64,000 nt of DNA from Cacajao melanocephalus (taxonomy: Eukaryota > Chordata > Mammalia > Primates > Pitheciidae): NCBI GenBank assembly GCA_963573385.1, contig CAUYLG010041578.1, positions 62,001 through 126,000 on the forward strand. Reading direction: 5' to 3'. The notes below the pieces were generated by a model that saw only the letters and a list, made by a program, of their open reading frames with translations, made no database searches and was not told the DNA's origin. Numbering within the stretch: position 1 is the stretch's first letter; every line of letters starts with the position of its first letter. Position numbers and translations under genes: made by a program. Of the stretch, positions 54,365 to 64,000 are shown one piece after another.

Positions 54365-54944
54365 GAAAGTGATATTTTTAAACCGAAATCATAAACACGG
54401 TTATTTTTTTTTTTTAACACCTCAAAACTAATGCGGAAGAGAAATGTGTAATACAGATAAGTTTCTTCATAACCCTCATTAACTTACCTTTCTCCCTACC
54501 ATTTCTGCGTAATACTGACGGACAGCCTTGTCTGTTGCTTATTCGTGTTATTTTCAAATCACACAGCCTGGTAGTGATGCAGTCCTGTTAACCCCCCAGC
54601 CTTGTGATGGGCGTAATAGAAATGGAAACACAGTGAAGGAAAGTCTTAAGTTTGTAAGCCTTTTAGCAAATCACATTTTTCTTTGTAATTAGAACAGTAA
54701 TGGCATATGTTTACGTAGAAAACTTGGGAAATGAATTAGCCTTTATAACATTTACATTAAAAAAATTGTGTTATATTGTGAATTTGTTTTTGATGCACTT
54801 TTTTTTCTTTAGAAAGTTTGAACGAGAATCTACAAACTGCTTAGTAACCTAGTATTTCTTGCTTAAGAATATAGTGAATTGGGGATATGGAGAAAAAGAG
54901 GTAACAGAAAAGTAAAAATTAACATAAAGGAGATAATTTTTTTA

Positions 54945-55320
54945 AACCAGCTTTATTGAGATATAGTTCACATACCATACAGTTCACCCATTTAAAGTGT
55001 ACAACTCAGTGGTTTACACCATAGTCACAGAGTTGTGCAACCATTGCCAGACTCAATTTTAAAACATTCATCACTCCCCAAAGGAAGCCCTTACCCACTG
55101 CAGTCACAATCCCCATTTCACCCCAACCCTCCCCACCCCTAGGCAACCACTAGTCTGCTTTCTGTGTCTATGAATTTGCCTTATTTGGACATTTCGTATA
55201 AATGGAATCCTACAATATGCGGTCTTTTGTTACTGACTTTTTTCAGCTAGTGTAGTGTTTTCCAGGTTCATTCGTGTTGTAGCATCTGTCAGTACTTCAT
55301 TTCTTTTTAAAATTATTTTT
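54945..55320 (-). repeat. Old LINE-1 (L1M) 3' UTR
   Basis: On + it reads ctttattgagatatagttca, catacagttcacccatttaa, cctaggcaaccactagtctg and tccaggttcattcgtgttgt, classic antisense L1M 3' sequence. Confidence 0.85.
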
Positions 55321-55924
55321 GATGATTACGTCCTGACATCGCAGTCTCATTACATACAGTTAGTTTGGAGTATATATACTTATGTTTGTTGATACGTTGT
55401 TGAGAGCAACTAGCAAAAAAAGAACCTGGCCACTTCATTTCACATGGGGCCCTCTTGCCTGAAAGCTAGTTTGCCATGTTGAAGGGCAGGCGTTCTTCAG
55501 TTTATAAACTTTCTGTCCAAGAAAATAGAAAGTGATATAATAGGTAGGGCAAAGAGTAGCTATTAGATTTCTCATGTTAATCGTATATCTTTTATTGGTA
55601 GAAAGTCCTGGTCTACAAATACTCTAAAAAAATTCTAATGCTCCTAATATTTGTAACTAATATTTTAAAATATTGGAGCCTTGGAAAAAGGCTCTGAGTT
55701 TTTAAGATTTCCAAATATGATGTCATAACATTTGGCATGTGGACTGTTAGGCGTGGGAGGTGGGGTAGGTAGACTTTAGGAAACGAGTATTCATGAGACT
55801 GGAGTTAACAACAGATAAGGACATTCTTACTTGCGTTGTGCCTCTTGGGGTTTCCTTGGTCCCTGAATTGGTAAGGCCAAAATATCAAACACCTGTTTAT
55901 AGTTTCCATGGAGCTGGACTCTTG

Positions 55925-56010
55925 GTAATTTGCCCATGTTGGCTTCAGACTCTTGGCCTCAAGGGATCCTCAGTAGCTGAGACTACAGGTGTGTGCCACC
56001 AGGAGTGGCA
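55925..56010 (-). repeat. Alu fragment, antisense
   Basis: A short piece: gcccatgttggcttcagact and agactacaggtgtgtgccacc. Confidence 0.65.
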
Positions 56011-56111
56011 ATTCCTAGAGAATCTTAAGAGGACAATTGGGAACATAGATTGAGGACTTTCCACGTTAAGTACTTCTTGATGTTGACACACACACACGTT
56101 TACAAATGAAT

Positions 56112-56370
56112 GAATGGCGGAGTCTCACTGTCACTCAGGCTAGAGTGCAGTGGTGTCATCATAGCTCCTGTAGCCTCTAACTTCTGGGCTCACATGATCC
56201 TCTCACTTTAGCCTCCTGGGTAGCTGGGACTATAGCTACCTGAACGTGATGGTGTTGCAGATACCACTATGCCTGGCTAATTTTTTAAAACAATTTTGTA
56301 AATTGTCACAGTTCTTCCACTGTGACCTTCCAAAATACTGTAATTCAGACATGAGCCACTGCACCCTGCC
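56112..56370 (-). repeat. Alu (old, J-like), antisense
   Basis: It runs from tgaatggcggagtctcact to gagccactgcaccctgcc. It is highly diverged. Confidence 0.85.
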
Positions 56371-58690
56371 AATATTGACCTTAAGTGGACTTTAAATTCA
56401 GTTACGTTTTGGTATGCTGAGAAGTTTGCCAAATTTGTGAAGTTTGTGGGTATATTGGTTCTGATGCTCTAATAATCTTTGAACTAAGAAAAATAAAACT
56501 TCCTGAAGCCATTCAGTTTTAGTTTTCTTAATAAATGCTTATGTACATATTACTCTTTTCTTGTTTTAGTGACCTGTTTCAGTCTCATAGAAGATAAACT
56601 TTTGATTTCAGATTCATGCAAGTATCGTTGCTAAGATTAAGATAAACCAACAGGTGAATTTAGAGGAGATACATTTTCATTTGTAAAATAAAAAGAAATA
56701 GGAATAGAAAACATTTATAGCTGTCAGTGATCACAAAGGTATAGTAACCTAGAGATAATAAGAAGTACTTTAGTGCAGTCATTATTCTGTAATACATTTG
56801 CTTTGATATATGGTTACTGTGTTACAGATTCCTTAGAAACGATAACATATTTTATTGGTATTGAATATAGCCACAGTTACTTTCTTGAAGCAACTATGAA
56901 AGAAACTTAGAAACAAAAGAACACTGCCAAAATAATAACCATTCCCTGTAGCAACAGCTTGATTAAAACTTAATGATCAATCAATAAAACTATAATTACA
57001 ACCTTCTCACCTTATGTTTGCAATTTGGAATACAGTCAAATCAATCAAATAAGATTTAACATGTAACAATAGCAAGAAGGGTCCCGCTTGTGCCATTTTT
57101 ATCACGAAGATTGTTGCGCCAAATCTCTAAATCCCTACCTCAATAATTTTACGGCTCAGTTTTCATCACAGACAGAAAAAGCCCTTCGAGAAGTAGAATC
57201 TGTAATTAGATCAGAGGTTGGAGCAGGTTTACTTTAACACTGCAGATGCTACAACATTCTAGTGGTAGTGATTTTCTTTTCTTAAAAGGTTTTAAGATTT
57301 GACTTTTGTTGTATCCTACTTTTGTCTTTCTTCGTATTGTCAGAAATGAAGAAACATTGACATTTCTTTACCCTTGAAAGCAGCGACTGTGAATGTAATG
57401 TGTGTGCATGGGTGACAAGTACACGTCCTCATACACTTAGATGCTGGTAGAGTGTCTGTTTCAAGTGTCCTTTACAGACCTGTTCTCACTTGGGATTGAG
57501 AAAGCTAGGAAATAAATTATATCATGTTTTGAAAATGCTTCTCTGACAGCCTCTAACAGTACTTCCCAAGAAGGCCCAACGAGCATCTCCCCATACTCCA
57601 CAATCAATTGCGTAGGTAGCTGGTTACAAATGGAGATTTTTGGAGCTGACATCAGTGGTCCTGTATTTTAAACACAATTTCTAGATGATCATGCAATTCA
57701 CCAATATTTAAATCCCACTAATCTAGGCACCTAAAACATCTGGACTTACACCCCGTTAGTAAATATTTTTTACTGAATTGGCTTGGTAGTTCCCTATATC
57801 ATATTTCAGTAGGTCACAACACTGGGTGTACCACTTGCAGATCAAACACTTACCCTTTCTGTTCTCCTCAAAATGACATATTTTAGACCTAAAAAGGCTA
57901 GTTTGATAAACTGGTCATTTTTGAGGGTGACGATGAACTCAGACATGTAGATTTGGATTTTACTGCAGTTAGAATGTGTTGGAATGTCACTGAGGTTTTC
58001 TCCAAGGCCCGTGCTGTCATAGGGCCTTATAGGTGAAAGCAACTTGTTTTACGGTTTAGCTGCTTTAACAACTAACAAGGCCAATGGACCCCCTTTGTAC
58101 CACAGTCCATTCCAGGGTCTTGTTTGGTGTCAGCATATGGGGCAAACGTCGTTTTTATTCAGCTTTCCCGCTGGTTAAAGGATTGGATGCATAGATTCTG
58201 TGTGGTGTTTGTCACTCCAGAGCATGGTACATATGTTACTGAGTTTTCCCTAGTGGGAGCTTAAGCTATTTTGTTTATATACTTAATATCATGTTTTAAA
58301 AATGAGTATGCAGGGTTCTTCATGATCTCCACTGACCTTTTCTAAGAAGAATCACTGAGCATGATAATAGAAAAACTTAAAAAAAAGTATTTTATCTTTT
58401 GAACTAATCATGCTTTTGAAATACTCAAAAAATCAATACAGATTAACTGTCACTTACAATTGGAATATTTTGCCATATCTGTGCACAGTTGTATAATTGA
58501 ATCGTGGGGGATAGATTGAGTAGAAGGTAACATGGCTGCCCTGGGCCACAGTGAAGTGTAGCTGACGATGGTAATTGTTTGTATATAAAGATGAATAAAG
58601 GTAGAAGTGTATGGCTATTACCAGGAAACACGGAAGCTGAAACAGAACTGTCAGATACCTGAGTGCACTCGAACAAGCACTTCTCTCTCT

Positions 58691-58729
58691 CTTTTTTTTT
58701 TTTTTTTTTGGATGTGTCTAAGCACATCC
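58691..58729 (+). other. T-run followed by a perfect small hairpin
   Basis: A T18 run (about 58692-58709) is followed by ggatgtg-tctaag-cacatcc (58710-58729), a 7-bp perfect stem with a 6-nt loop. The role is unknown and may be chance. Confidence 0.5.
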
Positions 58730-59184
58730 GTGTATTATGGGGACCTTTCACCCAGTTTTCCTGTTTACTTTTTCAGTATGTCTGGGAGTCTTCCTTCAGG
58801 GCATTAAATACATAAGGCAGGCAGACTTTTAAATTCCTTCTTAGCAACCCTAAACCGTAAGAATTATACAAAAAAATTATCTCAACAATATAAAAAAGAA
58901 CCTGTTTTCCAGACCCCTTTTCTTCTGTATTCTTTCTTCACTCGTGCATCTTTGATTCCTTTTTGTAATAATTTACTTTTGTTCAGCTCATCTTAGATTC
59001 CTTTACCACTTTTGTTGTCTTTACCTAGTGATGTGGATTTGGATCTGAAGTCCCTAATATGTTCCAGGCATTGAGGATGAAATGACAGGATAAGATACTG
59101 CCTTTTAGAGGCTTGCTGTCTAGAAATGGAGATGGACGTGTAAGCGCACTAAAGTGCTACAGGCATTTTATGAAAAGGAACTAT

Positions 59185-59520
59185 AGATGGTCCCTGACTT
59201 ACAATGGTTCTACTTAAATGACTTTACCATGGTGCACAAGCGAGGTGCATTCAGTAGAAACTGCATTTCAAGTTTTGCATTTTGATCTTTTCCCGGGCTA
59301 GTGATAGGTGACAAGACGCTCTCTGGAGTTACTGGGCAGTGCATGTCCTAGTCACCTGTGCTGGTTTAAGTATTCTGAGCAAGTTTCAGGAAGACGAGCC
59401 TAAATTAGTGATGTTCCATAGGCTAGGGGTATCACATGCATTTTCAACCTGAAATGTTTTCAACTTACAATGGGTTTATTGGGACATAACCCTGTCGTTA
59501 ATTGAGGAGCATCTGTATAA
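59185..59520 (+). mobile_element. Tigger-type MITE
   Basis: It starts tatagatggtccctgactta and ends attgaggagcatctgtat; the ends are roughly inverted copies. Internal ttcagtagaaactgcatttc and caacttacaatgggtttatt support a Tigger-family non-autonomous element; the subfamily is not certain. Confidence 0.7.
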
Positions 59521-61224
59521 GGTAGAATGAGAGGCTGAAGGGAAGGAGTGGTTGATTTTCTCTGGATTGGGGTAGGTGGGTGGGTGTTGATTCATAGAAT
59601 AGCCAGCCTTTAAGCTGTATTGAATTCATTTAAAAAATTATGTATCTATTTAAGGTATACAACATGGTATGGGATACATATAGATAGTAAAATGGTTACC
59701 ACAGTGAGAAGTAAGTTAACGTATCCATCGTTGCACATGATTACTCTTTTGTTTTTGTTTTTGTGGCATGGGCAGCTAAAATCTACTCATTTAGCAGGAA
59801 TCCCAGTTACAATACAGTTGTATTACCCTGCATTTAGAATAGGTTGGTTTGTTAGGTGGGTGGTTGCAAGTGGGGGATGTTGGAGTTCTGAAAAGCTTTT
59901 GTTAGGTAGTTTTAAGTTCCAAAAGGTTGGAGCACAGTGTGACAGGGTCACCCTGAGGTGCAGCAGGGGCTGAGAGCTACAGGGCTTTGCCTGCTATGGT
60001 AAGGAGTTGGGCTTTTATCTTTTGATCAGACTTGTAATTTTAAGAGGGTCCTCTGGCAGCTGTGTGGAGATAAAGAGACTATTAAAGAAATCCCCAGGGA
60101 GAACCACAGCCAGGGCAGAGGGAGAGAGTGAGTTCAAGAGATGTTAAAGGGGTATAGCTGGCGGAAAGATGATCGTTCTTTCAGAAGCCCTTCCAGTGAC
60201 ATCCTTCAGTGCATTTTTCGTCATGGATGCCTTTTAGTTTGTTGTGTCTCTGTGTGTTGTGCACCTGCTTGAATTCTCCAGTGGAGTCTACTGAGCTAAG
60301 TTCAGTAAGCATGCCCCATCTTTCCAGTGGGCTCAGCCATCTGAGGCTGAGCTCATATGCAGAAAGGGGAAGAAGGTGAAAGAGAGAGAGGGTCAGGACA
60401 CAGGAGGATCAGGGCTTGCCCTGGCTTGGCATTATCTGTGTGTGGTGATGACCTTGCTTGTAGTTATTTATCTATAGTACAGGCATGAATATGTTGAAGA
60501 GATTTCTCAGGGAAGCCTTTAGAAAGGAACTTCGTACCCCATCTGCCCCCCACCCCCCCAGTTTCTCCATGACTTCCTTTTCTAACATATTTCAGATTGT
60601 TTTCTGTTGTATGGATTTTCATTTTCTAATATAGTATGCAGTGTTAGTTCAGATGGTACCGATTCATGATCTGGGAGAGTGTGTTTTATTGATTATATTA
60701 TTTAGTTAGTGAACAAAAGGGAAGGGAAGCTCTGTGTTAGCTTTTTATTTAAGAGCTGCATCAGTTTATAGAACACAATTAAGTTGAGTTTTATAGGTAC
60801 AATGTAATTTTCATATAGGATGATGAAGTTGAAGAAACCAGTCTGAGCCACAGGAGTGTATCTTGGTCAGGTATTGTCACTACATTGTGAATGGAAAAAC
60901 TGAATATTACTCTCAAAGGACCAAAATACCAAAGGAGGTTAGGATTAGCCACTTCCAAGTGAGCCTGTACTCTCGTCAGTGATAGACATTTACTTCCTAA
61001 AATATTACCTTGTTAAGATTAGGGTTCTTGAATTAAATGCCACTGTCACTTATTTGCTTTGGTTTGTGATTGTGTGCTTTTCAATATTAGAGTGCCTGTT
61101 GTATATCTGACACTATTGATAGGTGCTAAGAGACACAGAACAAGAAATTTGATCCCTGTTTTTGAGGAGCATTTAGTAAGTTGGATCCATCTATTAAATA
61201 ACCAGAGAGTATTTGAGGATGTCT

Positions 61225-61480
61225 TTAGGGAGGCAGCATGGTATGGATCAGAGGCCGTCAGGTTACACAGATCAGGGTCAGATGTGTGACTTGTCCACGT
61301 ATTTGCTGTGTGTCTATAGGCCATTTACTTGCCTTAACTGAAATGCTGTTTTCTTTGACTTGAAAAATAGGATTAATGCCATCCCAGTCACAGTTCTTAC
61401 AAGGATGAATAATACGGCACTTACAAAGTGTCCAGCCTAGCATCTGACACACAAAATGTTGAATGAACATTGGGTCTAGC
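61225..61480 (+). repeat. MIR SINE
   Basis: The order gcagcatggtatggatcaga, gtcagatgtgtgacttg, aaaaataggattaatgcc and cctagcatctgacacac follows the MIR consensus. Adjacent 61060-61200 may be L2-age. Confidence 0.72.
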
Positions 61481-61810
61481 CCCATTTCACACAAGTTGCT
61501 GCGTGTGGCACATTTTTAGAATTTCCTGGTTTTGGAAAGGATGTCAATTCAGAAGATGAAGAAATTGAAATTCAGAGAAGTTTAATGATGCACTCCAGGT
61601 TTCCCAGCTATTATGGATAATAAAACACCATTGCAGAATGAGTAATTATATAAATACTTCTCTATATACTTCCAGGGGCATCTCTGTTTTCTTTTTCATG
61701 CAGTATTTAAAAATTGGCAGAAGTAGCGATAAGTATATTTTGTGCAGTAAGGAGTCACAAAACTGGTTTCTTAAGAAAAGGTCAAGTTTCAGAATTTGCT
61801 GTTGTTTACT

Positions 61811-62262
61811 GTGATGGGCAAAATAATCCCTTCCCTCATAAAGATTTCCTAGTCCCCAAATCTCTGAATGTGTTTCCTTACATGGGAAAGAGATTTGGCA
61901 GATACCTTTGAGAATGTTGAGGTGGAAAGAGTTTTCTGGATTATTCAGGTGGGCTCAGTGTAATCACCAGGGTCCTTAGTAGAAGGGAGTGGAGGTCAGA
62001 GAGAGATCTGAAAATGCTATACTGCTGGCCTAAAGATGGAACGAGGGGCCACAAACTAAGGAGTGCAGGGGAGCCCTAGAAAGCAGGAAGTCGACGTTCC
62101 CTTGGAGTTTCCAGGAGGAATGCTGCCTGACTGACACCTCTCCATCTTAGCTCAGGATTTTGGAATTCATAACTTCAGAATTATAGATAATAAGCTTGTG
62201 TTTTATTCCACTAAATGTGTGGTGATTTGTTAGAGCAGCAATAGGAAGCAAATATAGTCACC
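61811..62262 (+). mobile_element. MLT1-type LTR (old MaLR)
   Basis: Landmarks of the MLT1 LTR are seen: ttccttacatgggaaagaga, ggattattcaggtgggctca, gtgtaatcaccagggtcctt and gtggtgatttgttagagcag. It is a non-coding solo LTR. Confidence 0.82.
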
Positions 62263-63637
62263 ATTGCTACCTCCTCTACTTTCAGATTTTTGTATTGATA
62301 GGAATCTATAAATCCATCCATGGGGCGTTTGTCACCTCCTGGGAAGTCATGGCTCATTGCCGTTGTCGAAAAGTACAAAAGCAAAAAAGCCATTTGAGAC
62401 TTGTCTTTTGGGTTGCATACAATTCTGTAAACAAATTTTAGAAACAGGGCCTAAACGTTGATAGATGTTTTCATTGAGAAGACTTATTGTGTAGTCTGGA
62501 TTATCTCTGACAGCAGTCTTTTCAGGCGAGGGAAGACTATGATTGAACTTATTTGCGTGGCTGGAAAGAGTCTTATAAGGGAGAAAGGTTTGATAAACAT
62601 AGGTCCCAATGTAAGTAGGTAAAATTTAAAATCTAAGAAGTGTGAGTTAGGATTTGTAAATTGGTTTTGTCAACAGCTGTGATTCCATTTATCATCAGAA
62701 GATGGCAGACTTGACACACAAATGAACTGTTAGAGAGGTTTTTGATTTTTAAATGACGGTATAGAAAGATATGTTAAATATTCTTAATTGGAAACCTTTC
62801 TAAAGAGAATTTTGGGAGTTACAAAGAGATTGTGGAAATGAAATACAAGTAAACAAGCTGCATTTCAGAAATCTTCATAGTTTCCTGGGGTCTCTCCCTG
62901 ACCCCCCATCTTACTAATTTGCTGCATTGAGTTTGCTCTGTGAAGTCCACAGTAGCTTTTGCTTTGAATATGATGAAACTTCAATTGGCTCTGTTCAGTG
63001 TATTGTTAAATTTCTGTTGAATTGGTTATAGAGTTGCCTGTTGAAACATGAAGCATTGGCTGAAATTAAACCTTGAAACTTTAAGTGCATTAGGTGTGTG
63101 TAAGTATGACATCTTTATTGAAAAATAATTCTGGAGATGGTAATCAGAAGACTTGGGTTTCACGCATGCTTCCTGAGCTAAGTGGCTCTCTGACCTTCAG
63201 CAGCTTCTATGATCTCAGATTGATTTATATATCAAATGCTGATGTAATTAGCTTCTAATATCAGAGGAATATTTGCAGGTAGTTGATGGAGTTTCTTGGA
63301 GAAAGGTCTTAAAGAATAATTTTTTTTGTATGAACTATGTTAAAATAGTTGTGAAGAAGATGTAATGTTAATAAAAGGTATGATTGGGGATACTCAGGGA
63401 CTTTGAAGAGCATTTCCAGAGCAGAAGGACCGGGTACGATTATAAAACCCTGGTGGTGATATGTTGGAGGAAGGGAACTTGGCTGTGGCAATGAAAGAAC
63501 CAGAGATTTTAGCAGCATCCTTCTCTCTCTTCCTCCACTCATCTTACCTAACGTGAGGCTGAAGTTCACTGTACTTTTTTTCCCTTTCAGACACTTAGTT
63601 TTGTGCTTTGTAGTCTTGCATCCTGGGTTTTTGTTTT

Positions 63638-63755
63638 TGTTTAAAGAGACGGTCTCATAGGTGGCCTAGGCTGGCTTCAACCTCGTGGCCTCAAGTGATC
63701 CTCCTGTTGTAACCTCCCTGAGTAGCTGGGACAGCATGCATGCACACCTGGCTCT
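63638..63755 (-). repeat. Alu fragment, antisense
   Basis: It contains aaagagacggtctcatagg, ctcaagtgatcctcctgttg and tgagtagctgggacag, and stops at cacacctggctc. Confidence 0.8.
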
Positions 63756-64000
63756 TGGTGTTTCATTTAATAAATGCCAAAAGGCAACATTCAGGCCTTA
63801 GTTGAGCAGTCAATTAAAAACGTAACAGAAAAGATTTTATGTTAAGGGAAGAAAAATCTTGGTAGCGGCATCGTTATTTAATCAACATTTTAATCTAAGG
63901 TTTCATCATATTTTGGTATGTTTAAGGAGGCCAGCATTGCATTTTGATGTTGATAAAGTATGGAGGGAGCATTTTTTTTTCTTTATGGAAAACCTTAGTA

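Larger units (their letters stand above)
52785..64000 (+). other. SLC25A26 intron 3 (incomplete)
   Basis: The intron starts gtaagt and runs off the window. It contains old L1M, a few Alu fragments, a Tigger-like MITE, MIR and an MLT1 LTR. Stretches 52785-54237, 55321-55924, 56371-59180, 59521-61055 and 62266-63637 hold no gene and no repeat I can name securely. Confidence 0.85.

Noticed and set aside
57461..58042. Possible processed gene on the minus strand
   Set aside because: Two short neighbouring frames with no recognised family, no poly(A) tail and no continuous frame. Kept only as a low-level note on the Alu-free stretch.
60540..60562. C-rich run as a possible i-motif/G-quadruplex
   Set aside because: It has only two adjacent C-runs and not the four needed for a convincing structure.

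Overview
This window is primate genomic DNA. Alu, L1, MIR/L2, MaLR LTR and Tigger/MER5-type repeats fill it, there are no operons, and the only intact gene I recognise is split into small exons by long GT-AG introns. That gene is the 5' part of SLC25A26, the mitochondrial S-adenosylmethionine carrier, on the + strand from about 31.8 kb to beyond the right edge. The encoded residues I can read (100 aa from exons 1-3) differ at about seven places from the human protein as I remember it. AluY/Sc-like elements are also present. I therefore favour a non-human catarrhine primate and the region orthologous to human 3p14.1; both are inferences.

Left of the gene (1-31.5 kb) no functional protein gene is evident. 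At 545-960 there is an isolated CpG-rich patch with no gene attached. At 1.4-3.3 kb there are two pairs of diverged duplications. From about 3396 to 8949 lies the most unusual object in the window: 5.5 kb of degenerate 6-bp repeat of the TCAGGG/GGGTCA type. It is G-rich on the + strand up to about 5013, then switches abruptly to the complementary CCCTGA type for the remaining 3.9 kb. TCAGGG is a known telomere-variant hexamer, short TTAGGG runs are embedded in the correct polarity on each side, and the arrangement is that of a head-to-head telomere-like junction. At 11.46-13.2 kb on the minus strand is a processed EIF4A2 pseudogene with 3' UTR, poly(A) signal and A-tail. It lacks the Walker A region and carries a curious 16-bp GT...AG insertion. 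The rest is Alus, a truncated L1, old antisense L1M pieces, MaLR LTRs, microsatellites and a 200-bp polypyrimidine tract.

The SLC25A26 promoter (about 31.5-32.1 kb) is a CpG island with CRE-like, E-box, ETS and YY1 motifs packed into 75 bp, and two upstream AUGs. Exon 1 (coding part 31901-31933), exon 2 (46237-46393) and exon 3 (52675-52784) join in frame and end inside the second transmembrane half-repeat. The remaining exons lie outside the window. Intron 1 holds a half-provirus of the MaLR class in antisense orientation, an antisense unassigned LTR and a THE1/MST LTR inserted in a MIR. Intron 2 holds a nested Tigger-in-MER5A and a short left-monomer-only Alu with an A31 tail. Intron 3 is notably Alu-poor from 56.4 to 63.6 kb.
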